Below, piece by piece: positions 17,693-26,562 of a stretch of 64,000 nt of DNA. This DNA is from Aequorivita aurantiaca (lineage in GTDB: Bacteria > Bacteroidota > Bacteroidia > Flavobacteriales > Flavobacteriaceae). Within the stretch, counting starts at the first letter, position 1; every line of letters begins with the position of its first letter. The position numbers and the translations under genes were made by a program. Where the stretch lies: positions 62,001 to 126,000 of the forward strand of contig NZ_JAUGQQ010000005.1 in the NCBI RefSeq assembly GCF_030410135.1. The letters are read 5' to 3'. The notes under the pieces were generated by a model. It did not search any database and was not told where the DNA came from. It saw only the letters and a list, made by a program, of their open reading frames with translations.

Positions 17693-18130
17693 TTGAAAAA
17701 TAACGCCATTTCTATTCGCATTATTGACCCTGCGGAAATTTTCAAGATTGTTCCATTCTTGCAAAAGCTTGGAAATAATACAGTTTCAGAGACCCTAATT
17801 AAAGAGCGATTGCGGGAAATGGTAGAACAGAATTATGAATGCTTAGGCATTTTCGACGAAGAAAAATTAATCGGTACTTGCGGTTTATGGTTCCAAACCC
17901 GACATTATGCCGGGAGAAGCCTGGAAATGGACCACGTGATAATTGACGATGCCTACCGCGGCCACGGAGTTGGGAAAAAACTTGTTGAATTTGTAAGCGA
18001 TTACGCTAAGAAAAAATCCTGCAATTGGGTGGAATTAAACAGTTATGTGCATAATTTTCCTTCACATAAATTCTTTTACAATCAAGGTTTTGTGGCAAAG
18101 GGATATCATTTTGTGAAAGAGTTGAATTAA
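17693..18130 (+). CDS. GNAT-family N-acetyltransferase
   Basis: 145 residues. The acetyl-CoA loop is DDAYRGHGVGKKLVEF near 81-96 with preceding strand MDHVIID, and a C-terminal FFYNQGFVAKGYHFVK. The start must be the TTG at 17693: an in-frame stop (TGA, 17669-17671) precedes it and the next Met is at residue 44. Divergent from the M15 peptidase by 36 bases and convergent with pepE (1 base between stops). Acceptor substrate unknown. Confidence 0.85.
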   Translation: MKNNAISIRIIDPAEIFKIVPFLQKLGNNTVSETLIKERLREMVEQNYECLGIFDEEKLIGTCGLWFQTRHYAGRSLEMDHVIIDDAYRGHGVGKKLVEFVSDYAKKKSCNWVELNSYVHNFPSHKFFYNQGFVAKGYHFVKELN

Positions 18131-18131
18131 T

Positions 18132-18845
18132 TCAGAATTCAGAATTTAAATTTAAAATTGTTCCACTTTCAATCTCAAACGGCTCCTTTGCTTGTTCAAA
18201 AATGCGGGCGTTCAATTCTCCTTTCAGCATAATTTCATCACCTTTTACGCGCAACCAACTTCCCTCATGCAAACCAATAACGGGAATATTATTTTGCGAG
18301 TGGAATTCCGCGATGCGGGTTTCGCGGGTTTCGCCCATGTGTTTGCTGCTAGGGTCGGGATCCAAATAATGCGGATTAAGGTTGAACGAAATTGCGCCCA
18401 AGGTTTTAAATGAAGGCGGATAAACTATCGGCATATCGTTAGTGGTTTGCATTGAAACCCCACAAATATTGCTGCCCGCGCTCGTGCCCATATATGCCAA
18501 ACCGTTAAAAATAGCTTCGCGAAGTGGTTGCATCAGTTCTAAACGATAGAGTGTGCTTACCAAGACGAAAGTGTTCCCGCCACCAGTAAATGCACCTTTT
18601 GCGTTTTTTAATACTTCCGCGGGATTTTCAAACGTGTGAAGCCCGATTAGTTTTTTTCCGATTTTTTGAAATGGTTTTGCAGCTTTTTCGGTGTACCCAT
18701 CGTGGCTGATACCACCGGGTCGGGCAAAGGGAATGAAGATAACTTCTTCGGTGTCCTTAAAAAGTTCTGCCATTTCAGTGTTTAAGTAATCTAAATATTC
18801 CTCGCCGTACACGGTGCTGGTGCTTGCTATTAGTAGGTTTTTCAT
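18132..18845 (-). CDS. pepE: Dipeptidase E (alpha-aspartyl dipeptidase, S51)
   Basis: 237 residues. Peptidase S51 features: FTGGGNTFVLVSTLYR, the nucleophile serine in YMGTSAGSNI near residue 120, and NLNPHYLDPDP supplying the catalytic His. Hydrolyses N-terminal Asp-X dipeptides in the cytoplasm. Length and motifs match the Salmonella enzyme. Stands alone on the minus strand. Confidence 0.92.
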   Translation of the reverse strand: MKNLLIASTSTVYGEEYLDYLNTEMAELFKDTEEVIFIPFARPGGISHDGYTEKAAKPFQKIGKKLIGLHTFENPAEVLKNAKGAFTGGGNTFVLVSTLYRLELMQPLREAIFNGLAYMGTSAGSNICGVSMQTTNDMPIVYPPSFKTLGAISFNLNPHYLDPDPSSKHMGETRETRIAEFHSQNNIPVIGLHEGSWLRVKGDEIMLKGELNARIFEQAKEPFEIESGTILNLNSEF

Positions 18846-18932
18846 TATAAATATTTTTCCGAGATGTAAATTTAACTATTGAAATCGTAAACTTTAAGTT
18901 TTAACTAACAAAACAAAGCCCTATTTTTAAGG

Positions 18933-19751
18933 ATGATTAAACAACTACTTCTACTTTTATTGATTCTCATTTCTCCAGCGCTCTTTGCGCAGGATGTTGA
19001 CCGCACCAAAGTTACCGGCAAAATCCATGTTCCCCAAGGCGAGGATGCCGAGGGCATTTCGGTTTACAATATTTCCTCACAACAGGGAACCATCACCAAT
19101 CCCGATGGCACTTTTGAAATTGAAATCGCGGAAAATGAGCGTGTGCAAATAACCGCCCTGCAATATCAATCCTTTACTGTTATTGTGGATAAAGGTATTG
19201 TGGAGCGCAAAGTGATGAACATTTTTCTGAATCCCGCAATTAACCAACTGGAAGAAGTGGTGGTGAGACCATACGATCTGTCCGGCAACATTAATGTGGA
19301 CGTAAAAAAGATCCCGACCTATAGCATTTCAAAAGATTTAGGCTTGCCTTATTATAACTTAAAATATGGTGACGACCTTTCGCCAGATGCGCAAACGGAA
19401 ATAGCTGTAAACGCGGCGGAGGAAGCCCTTCATGGAAATACATTACAAAATGGCGCAAATATTCTGGCAATTATGGGCGGTGTGGCACAATTACTTTTTC
19501 CGGAAGGAAAGAAAATTGTTATAGTTGAAAATCAAGAAAGGCAAAGCTTGTTAAGCAACAATATCCAACAGCGGTTTAGTAAGGATTTTATTGCGGCAAA
19601 TTTTAATATTCCAGAGGATAAAGCTGTGGATTTTCTTTTTTATGCGCAGGAGAATGGGCTTGATGAAAACTTGTTGAAGCCTGAAAATGAAATGCAGTTG
19701 ATGGAATTTCTATTCGAAAAAAGTAAGGAATATAATAACCGAAGGAAATAG
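18933..19751 (+). CDS. Exported CarboxypepD_reg-like domain protein
   Basis: 272 residues. Signal peptide (LLLLLLILISPALFAQ, about residue 20), then a carboxypeptidase-D regulatory-like beta-sandwich (KVTGKIHV, GISVYNISSQQGTITNPDGTF, ALQYQSFTV, LEEVVVRP), the module also found at the front of TonB-dependent receptors. Here no barrel follows; the last about 170 residues are soluble and partly helical (FSKDFIAANFNI, NEMQLMEFLFEKSK). First of three plus-strand genes with DUF6702 and an M1 peptidase, an association I recall from other Flavobacteriaceae. Periplasmic; role unknown. Confidence 0.82.
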   Translation: MIKQLLLLLLILISPALFAQDVDRTKVTGKIHVPQGEDAEGISVYNISSQQGTITNPDGTFEIEIAENERVQITALQYQSFTVIVDKGIVERKVMNIFLNPAINQLEEVVVRPYDLSGNINVDVKKIPTYSISKDLGLPYYNLKYGDDLSPDAQTEIAVNAAEEALHGNTLQNGANILAIMGGVAQLLFPEGKKIVIVENQERQSLLSNNIQQRFSKDFIAANFNIPEDKAVDFLFYAQENGLDENLLKPENEMQLMEFLFEKSKEYNNRRK

Positions 19752-19828
19752 GATTTTTGTATGTTTCGCAAGTTTGTAACATACCCTTTCAAAAACCGTC
19801 TAATGTTGCAATAGCTACCTTTTTCATT

Positions 19829-20332
19829 ATGCCTTTCTTTCGTAATATTCTTATACTGCTTGTATTTCCTCTTATTTCCGCCGCACCGGTCCATAAATTT
19901 TATGTCAGCATTACCAAAATTGAATATGTTAAGGAAGAAAACTCGTTGCAGATAATTACAAAAATATTTACGGATGACGTGGAAGATGCCCTGCAACTGA
20001 TGTACGACCCATCAATTGTGTTGGATTCAAAAAATGAATCGAAGAAAGTTGATGAAAATATAAAACGATACATACTTAAAAATTTGGTTATTAAGGTCAA
20101 CGGAAAACCGTTGACACTTAATTATATCGGAAAAGAATTTGATACCGATATGCTAGTTGCCTATTTTGAGGTGAAAGACTTAAAGGAGTTGAAATCAATT
20201 GATATAGAGAATAAAGTTTTAATGGAAATATTCCCCGAACAGCAGAATATTATTCATTTGAAAACTCCCAAAACCCGCCGAAGTTTGATTCTTGACAAGG
20301 ATGAGCCAAGCGGAAAACTAAAATTTACCTAA
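19829..20332 (+). CDS. DUF6702 family exported protein
   Basis: 167 residues from the ATG at 19829, which gives a proper signal peptide (MPFFRNILILLVFPLISA). Upstream in-frame codons from 19757 would put a polar stretch before it. Mature part: APVHKFYVSITKIEY, LQIITKIFTDDVEDAL, a beta-rich fold typical of DUF6702 as I recall it. Lies between the CarboxypepD_reg protein and the M1 peptidase on the same strand (about 40 bases to the latter). Function unknown. Confidence 0.82.
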   Translation: MPFFRNILILLVFPLISAAPVHKFYVSITKIEYVKEENSLQIITKIFTDDVEDALQLMYDPSIVLDSKNESKKVDENIKRYILKNLVIKVNGKPLTLNYIGKEFDTDMLVAYFEVKDLKELKSIDIENKVLMEIFPEQQNIIHLKTPKTRRSLILDKDEPSGKLKFT

Positions 20333-20372
20333 TTTGAACACGGTCAATACTTTTTAAAAATCAAGACTAGAT

Positions 20373-22679
20373 ATGAAAAATTTTAAATCCCTCTTTCTTT
20401 TTGCGCTGTTTCTATTTTCAGCGGCTATGGCAGCACAAGAAGAATCCGAATCCACAAAACGTGAGCCGGGCCATTACAATACCAACCGGTTTAAACAGAT
20501 GTATGAGGAATTTTCGACACCAAATATGTTTCGAACAGCGAGCGGTGCGCCGGGTCCAAATTATTATCAACAGCAAGCTGATTATAAAATGGATATTGAG
20601 TTGGATGATCAGAACAAAAAAATAACTGGTTTTGAAACTATAACCTATTCCAACAATTCACCAGACCCCCTTGAATTTCTTTGGGTGCAATTGGATCAAA
20701 ACAAAAGAGCAAAGGACTCCAAATCTCCATTGATAGAACCTTCCGATGCAGCCCCGGCAGATATGGCCGGCAATTTTGTTCAGAATTATATGGAAGGTGG
20801 TTTTGAAGGTGGTTTCAATATTTTGGAAGTAAAAGATGCAAAGGGAGCGCCCTTGAAATACATCATAAACCAAACCATGATGCGTGTGGACATGCCGAAG
20901 AATTTATTGCCTGGAGAAAAATTTGTTTTCTCCATAAAATGGTGGTACAACATTAACGACCACGTGGTGGATCGTGCACGTAGTGGTTACGAAACCTTTG
21001 AGGATGGCAACAGGGGTTATGTTATCGCCCAGTTTTACCCGCGAATGGCAGTCTATAACGATGTGGAAGGATGGCAAAACAGCCAGTTTTGGGGCAGGGA
21101 TGAATTTGCACTTCCGTTCGGAAATTTTGAGGTGAACATAACCGTGCCCGCAGACCATATTTTGGACGCCACGGGTGATCTTCAAAATAGAAAGGAAATT
21201 TTTACCAAAGAAATGATGAACCGTTATGAAGCTGCCCAAAAATCTTTTGACAAACCTGTAATTATCGTAACCCAATCCGAAGCGGAAGCGGCCGCAAAGG
21301 GTTTTTCTACCGCCAAAAGAACTTGGAAATTCAAGGCTCAAAATGTCCGGGACTATGCCTTTGCCACTTCCCGAAAATATATTTGGGATATGATGGCCGT
21401 TAAAATGGGCAGTGGATCAGTGATGGCAGTTTCCCTCTATCCCCCAGAAAGCAACCCACTGTGGGAGGATTGGTCCACGCGCGCTGTTGCCAGCACCCTA
21501 AAAACTTTTTCCCGGATGACGTTTGACTACCCATATCCTAAGGCAATTTCAGTGAGTGCCAAGAATCAAGGTATGGAATACCCAATGATTTGCTGGAACC
21601 ATGGCCGCCCCAACAAAGACGGCAGCATAAGCGACCGCACCAAATTTGGAATGATAAGCGTGATTATTCACGAAGTGGGCCATAACTATTTCCCCATGAT
21701 CGTAAATAGTGATGAACGCCAATGGACTTGGATGGACGAGGGCTTGAACACCTTTACCCAATATGTGGCCGAGCAAGATTTCGGAGAAGAATATCCGGAT
21801 GCCATTGCACCGAACAAAGAATATCCGTCGCGCCGAGGTCCCGCAAAAAACATTGTGGATTATATGGCTGGCGATCAAAGCCAACTTGCCCCAATTATGA
21901 CAAAGGGAATAAACACCTATAATTTTGGCGCAAACGCTTATGCAAAACCCGCTACGGCGCTAAATATTCTTCGCGAAACGATTATGGGCCGAGAGCTTTT
22001 TGATTTCGCATTTAAAACATATGCGAATCGCTGGATGTTCAAACACCCGACCCCCGAGGATTTTTTCCGAACAATGGAAGATGCCTCTGCAGTTGATTTG
22101 GATTGGTATTGGAGATCTTGGTTTTATACCACGGATTATGTAGATATTGGGGTGGAGGATGTAAAAAAATTCTTCGTCACCTCAAAAATGAACAAAGAGG
22201 TGAAAGCTATGATGGTTGAACGCGGAATTTCAGAAAGTGATTTGCCGCCATTGGTTTATATGGTTGAAGAAGGCAGTGAGGATTTTGACGAGAGCATGCG
22301 CGTTTCAAATCTTGACGAAATTCAAACATTAAAAGAATACATTTTAGAAAATATTCCCATTGAGGAACGGGCAAAGCTAAAGCAGCCAAAATACTTTTAT
22401 AAAGTAACTTTCACTAAGCCAGGAGGAATTCCAATGCCTATTCTTGCCCAATTCACTTATAGCGATGGCTCTACTGAAAGAATTACATATCCGGCAGAAA
22501 TTTGGAGAAAAAATGACCAATCAGTTGGAAAGGTAATCGCCTCGGAAAAGGAAATAACAAAAATTGAAGTAGATCCGGATGAGGAAACTGCAGATATTGA
22601 TACCTCAAACAACAGCTGGCCAAGAAGTAAAGAACTCGGGGCTTTCGATCGGTTTAAGAATAAAACAGATCCCGATTAA
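20373..22679 (+). CDS. M1-family zinc metallopeptidase (aminopeptidase-like), exported
   Basis: 768 residues. Signal peptide (to AMAAQ, about residue 22). N-terminal M1 beta-saddle, then the catalytic region with H433-EVG-H437 and, 18 residues later, E456 (WMDEGLN): a full gluzincin HExxHx18E site. The aminopeptidase exopeptidase motif GxMEN is represented by QGMEYP near residue 393. C-terminal domain of about 200 residues is acidic. Predicted periplasmic peptide degradation. A strong terminator follows. Probably co-expressed with the two upstream genes. Confidence 0.93.
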   Translation: MKNFKSLFLFALFLFSAAMAAQEESESTKREPGHYNTNRFKQMYEEFSTPNMFRTASGAPGPNYYQQQADYKMDIELDDQNKKITGFETITYSNNSPDPLEFLWVQLDQNKRAKDSKSPLIEPSDAAPADMAGNFVQNYMEGGFEGGFNILEVKDAKGAPLKYIINQTMMRVDMPKNLLPGEKFVFSIKWWYNINDHVVDRARSGYETFEDGNRGYVIAQFYPRMAVYNDVEGWQNSQFWGRDEFALPFGNFEVNITVPADHILDATGDLQNRKEIFTKEMMNRYEAAQKSFDKPVIIVTQSEAEAAAKGFSTAKRTWKFKAQNVRDYAFATSRKYIWDMMAVKMGSGSVMAVSLYPPESNPLWEDWSTRAVASTLKTFSRMTFDYPYPKAISVSAKNQGMEYPMICWNHGRPNKDGSISDRTKFGMISVIIHEVGHNYFPMIVNSDERQWTWMDEGLNTFTQYVAEQDFGEEYPDAIAPNKEYPSRRGPAKNIVDYMAGDQSQLAPIMTKGINTYNFGANAYAKPATALNILRETIMGRELFDFAFKTYANRWMFKHPTPEDFFRTMEDASAVDLDWYWRSWFYTTDYVDIGVEDVKKFFVTSKMNKEVKAMMVERGISESDLPPLVYMVEEGSEDFDESMRVSNLDEIQTLKEYILENIPIEERAKLKQPKYFYKVTFTKPGGIPMPILAQFTYSDGSTERITYPAEIWRKNDQSVGKVIASEKEITKIEVDPDEETADIDTSNNSWPRSKELGAFDRFKNKTDPD

Positions 22680-22698
22680 TACCATTAACAATTTTGCG

Positions 22699-22735
22699 AA
22701 ACCTTCCTCAAGAATTTTATTGAGGAGGGTTTTTT
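22699..22735 (+). terminator. Terminator after M1 peptidase
   Basis: Stem AAACCTTCCTCAA / TTGAGGAGGGTTT (one G-T pair) with an 8-base loop, followed by T on the plus strand, 20 bases past the stop. Confidence 0.88.
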
Positions 22736-22793
22736 GTTGTTCCATAACAGATAAAAACTAATCGTACACTGCGTGTAACTCATAACTCATTAG

Positions 22794-22801
22794 TATATTT
22801 G
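22794..22801 (+). promoter_or_regulatory. -7 promoter box for tatA
   Basis: TATATTTG matches TAnnTTTG and ends only 4 bases before the tatA ATG at 22806, so transcription would start at or next to the start codon (leaderless or nearly so). Confidence 0.45.
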
Positions 22802-22805
22802 CAGG

Positions 22806-23093
22806 ATGATTTTACAGGCAATATTTCTTTTTATCAGTGGTGCCGAAATAGGCTTTATTCTTTTTATCGTACTCCTGGTTTTTGGTGCTGACAAGATTCC
22901 GGACATTGCCCGCGGACTGGGAAAGGCTATGCGCCAAGTGAAGGATGCTACCAATGATATAAAATCTGAAATCAGCAAAGGCGCTCAAAAACAAGGTCTC
23001 GATTTGGACATTACAAAAGACGTTCAAAAGCAAATTGACCAAGTAAGGGATGATGTTGATGAGGTAACCGGCCCTGTAAAAAGAAAATTCTAA
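22806..23093 (+). CDS. tatA: Twin-arginine translocase subunit TatA/E
   Basis: 95 residues: N-terminal membrane helix (about 3-22, AIFLFISGAEIGFILFIVLL), the hinge VFGADKIPDIARGLGKAMR with the F-G and P typical of TatA, then an amphipathic helix and a charged tail. Forms the pore-like component of the Tat pathway for folded proteins. Alone here; tatC is not in the window. Convergent with the O-methyltransferase, 6 bases between stops. Confidence 0.93.
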   Translation: MILQAIFLFISGAEIGFILFIVLLVFGADKIPDIARGLGKAMRQVKDATNDIKSEISKGAQKQGLDLDITKDVQKQIDQVRDDVDEVTGPVKRKF

Positions 23094-23099
23094 ATTTTG

Positions 23100-23747
23100 C
23101 TAAATCAGCCTTGAAATTGTTAGGCCATCGCGAATGGGCAATAGCACCGTTTCTAGTTGTGGATGCTCGTTTAGGAGTTTGTTATATTGCAAAAGTGCTT
23201 TCGTATCTTCATCATCTTCTTTCAAATTTTCAACTACTTTTCCGCTCCAAAGCACATTGTCGCTTAAAATAACAGCCCCTTTTTCTAGCTTCGGAAGAAT
23301 GATTTCGAGATAGTTTGGATAGTTGTTTTTATCGGCATCAATAAAAACCAAATCAAAAGATTTTTCCAGTTTTGGAATTATTTCCAAAGCATTTCCTAAA
23401 TGTTGGAAAATCTGTTTCCCGAAAGCTGATTCATCAAAATATTTTCGTTGGAAGTCGAACAATTCCTCGTTAATATCAATCGTGTGAAGTTCCCCGTTTT
23501 CACGCATTCCTTCCGCCAAACACAATGCTGAATAGCCGGTATACGTTCCAATTTCGAGAATATTTTTCGGCTGAATTAATTTTGAAAGCATGCTCAAAAC
23601 CCGTCCCTGCAAATGCCCACTCAACATGCGCGGTGCAATCATTTTTTGCCACGTTTCGCGGTTTAACTTTTGAAGCAATTCCGGCTCCGGCTGCGAATGT
23701 TTTTCTACGTAATCGTTTATTTTTTCGGGAAGAAAATCCATTTTCAA
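23100..23747 (-). CDS. O-methyltransferase (class I, catechol/caffeoyl-CoA OMT-like)
   Basis: 215 residues. Motifs ILEIGTYTGYSALCLAEGM (SAM loop near residue 60-78), LHTIDINEE, FDLVFIDADKNNYPNY (metal-binding Asp region) and ILSDNVLWSGKV mark the Mg2+-dependent OMT family. The start may equally be the second Met at 23741. It follows the POT transporter gene by 5 bases on the same strand. Substrate unknown. Confidence 0.9.
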   Translation of the reverse strand: MKMDFLPEKINDYVEKHSQPEPELLQKLNRETWQKMIAPRMLSGHLQGRVLSMLSKLIQPKNILEIGTYTGYSALCLAEGMRENGELHTIDINEELFDFQRKYFDESAFGKQIFQHLGNALEIIPKLEKSFDLVFIDADKNNYPNYLEIILPKLEKGAVILSDNVLWSGKVVENLKEDDEDTKALLQYNKLLNEHPQLETVLLPIRDGLTISRLI

Positions 23748-23752
23748 TTTTT

Positions 23753-25309
23753 TTAATGAATGCCAGCCATCATCTTTTTAATGATTGGCGAAATGAGTAT
23801 TGCAAATATACCCACAATCACGCTAATTACCCCAAAACTGGCATACACCGAAACGTACGAAAATAATTGTTGGAGGGCATCGCTTTGCTGCGAAACTATT
23901 TGAGGTGTTAACCCAGTAATGAATTCAGTAAATCTGCCGAATAGACCTTCGGAAAAAACGTTGGTATTTCCGTTAGAAACCGTAGTAAGTTTGGCAATTT
24001 TTCCCGCAAAAAAATGACCATAAAAATTCGCGGAAAACCAAACGCCCATAATAAACGCCACATATTTTAGTGGCGAAAGTTCCGTCATTTTTGAAAGGCC
24101 GATGGGCGAGAGAAACAATTCACCCACAGTTAAAACCATATAACCAATAACTAAATAACTCATTCCGGTTTTCGCGTAGTCATCAACGCTGTGTGCCGAA
24201 AGTGCAAAAACAATAAACCCGAGGCCAAGAAATATCAGTCCAAGTCCAAATTTTACTGCGGAATTGGGATTCACTTTTCTTCGGCTCAAATAAGTCCAAA
24301 GCATCGAAAATGGGATGGCGAAAATGATAATGAAACTGGCATTTATGCTGTTGGTTCCCGCGGCATTCATTCCCACCAAATTCACATTTCTATCTGCAAA
24401 AAGCGTAAGGGAACTTCCGGCCTGTTCAAAAATTGCAGCGAATAAAGTGTAAAGAATGGTAAAGTAAACCGCCACCAGCAATCGTTTCCGCTCTGTGGAA
24501 GTAACTTTTGAAAGAATAAATCCAATGTAGAAAACCAAAAACGCCGAAACAATCCAAACCAAATATCCTTCAAATTCATGAAAGCGAATAAGCGTACCAA
24601 AAACAGGCACTGATAAAATGGAACCCAAAACAATACATTTTCCACGGGTCAAACCAAACCATTTTTGCGCATAAATTTCTTGGTTCGGAACAAACCCCTT
24701 GTTTCCGAAAACATTATTTTTGAGTCCACCGCGGAAAACCAAAAGCCCCGTCACCATTCCGATTCCGGCTAAAATAAAACCATAATGCCAGCCATAGGTT
24801 ACCGCAAACCATGCGCACAAAAGTGGGGCAATGGCCGCTCCCAAGTTTATTCCGAGGTAGAAAATTGTAAATCCCGAATCGCGCCGCGCATCGCCCTGTG
24901 CATACAGCTCACCTACAAATGAAGAAATGTTTGGCTTAAAAAAACCGTTGCCAACGATTATTAAACCCAGCGAACCATAAAAGAAAATGGGCATTTCAAT
25001 TGTAAGAAAAAAGTGTCCGAAGATCATTAAAATTCCGCCGAGTATAATGGCTTTTCGGTAACCCAGAATTTTATCGGCTAAAATTCCACCTATCATTGGA
25101 GTTACATAAACTAACGACATGTAAGCCGCGTAAACGCCAAAAGCCATATCGTCATCAAACAATAAATGTTTGGTCATATAAAGCACGAGCAAAGCGCGCA
25201 TTCCGTAAAAGGAAAAACGTTCCCACAGTTCTGCAAAAAATAGATAAAGAAGTCCTTTGGGATGGCCAAAAAGCTGAGGCTGTTCCGCCTCGTAAATTTC
25301 ATTGCTCAT
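23753..25309 (-). CDS. POT-family proton-dependent di/tripeptide transporter
   Basis: 518 residues with about 12-14 membrane segments. POT/PTR2 signatures: ELWERFSFYGMRALLVLYM near residue 30 (the ExxERFxYY motif, here as ERFSFY), GGILADKILGYRKAI, FFKPNISSFVGELY and FTIFYLGINLGAAIAP. Imports small peptides with protons across the inner membrane. Same strand as the O-methyltransferase 5 bases downstream. Fits a peptide-using marine bacterium together with the exported peptidases nearby. Confidence 0.93.
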   Translation of the reverse strand: MSNEIYEAEQPQLFGHPKGLLYLFFAELWERFSFYGMRALLVLYMTKHLLFDDDMAFGVYAAYMSLVYVTPMIGGILADKILGYRKAIILGGILMIFGHFFLTIEMPIFFYGSLGLIIVGNGFFKPNISSFVGELYAQGDARRDSGFTIFYLGINLGAAIAPLLCAWFAVTYGWHYGFILAGIGMVTGLLVFRGGLKNNVFGNKGFVPNQEIYAQKWFGLTRGKCIVLGSILSVPVFGTLIRFHEFEGYLVWIVSAFLVFYIGFILSKVTSTERKRLLVAVYFTILYTLFAAIFEQAGSSLTLFADRNVNLVGMNAAGTNSINASFIIIFAIPFSMLWTYLSRRKVNPNSAVKFGLGLIFLGLGFIVFALSAHSVDDYAKTGMSYLVIGYMVLTVGELFLSPIGLSKMTELSPLKYVAFIMGVWFSANFYGHFFAGKIAKLTTVSNGNTNVFSEGLFGRFTEFITGLTPQIVSQQSDALQQLFSYVSVYASFGVISVIVGIFAILISPIIKKMMAGIH

Positions 25310-25425
25310 AATTTAATTTTATTTTGAGAGCAATGTAAAGCACATTGAAAACGCACGGGTATGCAGTTTTAAATAATACTAAAAAATAGCGAACTGTGCG
25401 AAATTGTGATGGCGATAACAATGAG

Positions 25426-26562
25426 TTACAAAAAGCCTTTATATTCTCTGTTTTCAGCAGTTTCGGAGAATTCTTCAAGCAATCTTTTGTCTATCGAAAT
25501 GTTATTCGGAATAATTCGCAAACGATATTTGCTTTCACCAATAAAGGTGAAAAGGTCGCGGCGATCGAGTTTTTGGGAATCATCCAATTGAAGAATATCG
25601 TTAATATTTTCAATGATTCGCGTGAGGTAGGTCTGGTTTTTTATTTCGCCACCGAGGTTCACCGGAATGGTTTGCGAATCGCCTTCGGCGTATTTTCTTC
25701 GGATGGCAAATTTCAAGAGGTTTTTATATTGCGTCGTTTTTGAACCGAAATCGATGGTTTGGTCGTAAATATTTTTGGTGGGAATGTTAAGCTTTACCAA
25801 GCTCCAATCTAAAAAGTGAATGGTAATTTCATTTGGTTTTGGCGTGCTGGCTAGCCGAATAACCCACGTTGTTGCCAAAACCAGAAATACCGAAATTAAC
25901 GAAGTTTTCGCGATAATCTTTATGAAATTGTTGCTGAAATCATTTCCGAAGGTCAAGAAAACTTCCGAAATCTGTGAAAGAAAAATTAATACAATAACTA
26001 AAATAGAAATGGCGCCAATAATTTTCAAACCTCTATAAACAAAGGTTCTATAAAAAGAAATTCCCAATAAATAGCATAGAAAAGCAGATAGCAGCAAATC
26101 TGGAATTCCGCTGATCCGTATGTTATTCACAACATTATTCTCTCCCAAAACAAATGGTAAAATGAAGGTGAGAATGGAGGTTAAAACAATAACGGCAATT
26201 ATAGTTTTGATGTTTTTTTTGTTGTGATAAATAAATCCCGGCGCATAATAGAAGTAAAATAGCGCCAGCAATAAAAACATGTTGTTTACAATGGAAAAAA
26301 GATTCACGGCAATACTATAACCCTGAGTCTGTGTGTAATTAAAAACCGTTCCGCCATAAATCCACACTCCCGAAAGCACCCAAACAAACATCGCACAACT
26401 CAGGTAGAGCAAACCTTTGTCAACTCTTTTCTGAGAATCATCCTCTTCCAAAAGTTGGCTAAACCGGTTTCGAATATTATACCAAAGGGCAAGCAAAAAA
26501 ACCCCGCCCAAAAAGGCGATGCAGATATGGCTAAGAATATAGAATTTAGCTACTTCCGTCAT
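25426..26562 (-). CDS. Polytopic membrane protein of unknown function at end of kynurenine operon
   Basis: 378 residues. About seven hydrophobic segments between residues 8 and 270 (for example HICIAFLGGVFLLALWY, FLLLALFYFYYAPGF, VFLVLATTWVIRLA), then a soluble C-terminal domain of about 110 residues rich in charged residues (FGSKTTQYKNLLKFAIRRKYAEGD; RIIENINDILQLDDSQ). The layout (7 TM plus cytosolic tail) resembles membrane sensors or signalling proteins but no kinase, GGDEF or HTH motif is visible. It overlaps the ACMSD gene by 17 bases, so it is probably translated from the same mRNA. I do not recognise a family. Confidence 0.7.
   Translation of the reverse strand: MTEVAKFYILSHICIAFLGGVFLLALWYNIRNRFSQLLEEDDSQKRVDKGLLYLSCAMFVWVLSGVWIYGGTVFNYTQTQGYSIAVNLFSIVNNMFLLLALFYFYYAPGFIYHNKKNIKTIIAVIVLTSILTFILPFVLGENNVVNNIRISGIPDLLLSAFLCYLLGISFYRTFVYRGLKIIGAISILVIVLIFLSQISEVFLTFGNDFSNNFIKIIAKTSLISVFLVLATTWVIRLASTPKPNEITIHFLDWSLVKLNIPTKNIYDQTIDFGSKTTQYKNLLKFAIRRKYAEGDSQTIPVNLGGEIKNQTYLTRIIENINDILQLDDSQKLDRRDLFTFIGESKYRLRIIPNNISIDKRLLEEFSETAENREYKGFL

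Noticed and set aside
17657-17764. Longer N-terminus for the M15 peptidase
   Set aside because: It would run into the divergent acetyltransferase gene and hide the signal peptide that begins at 17656.
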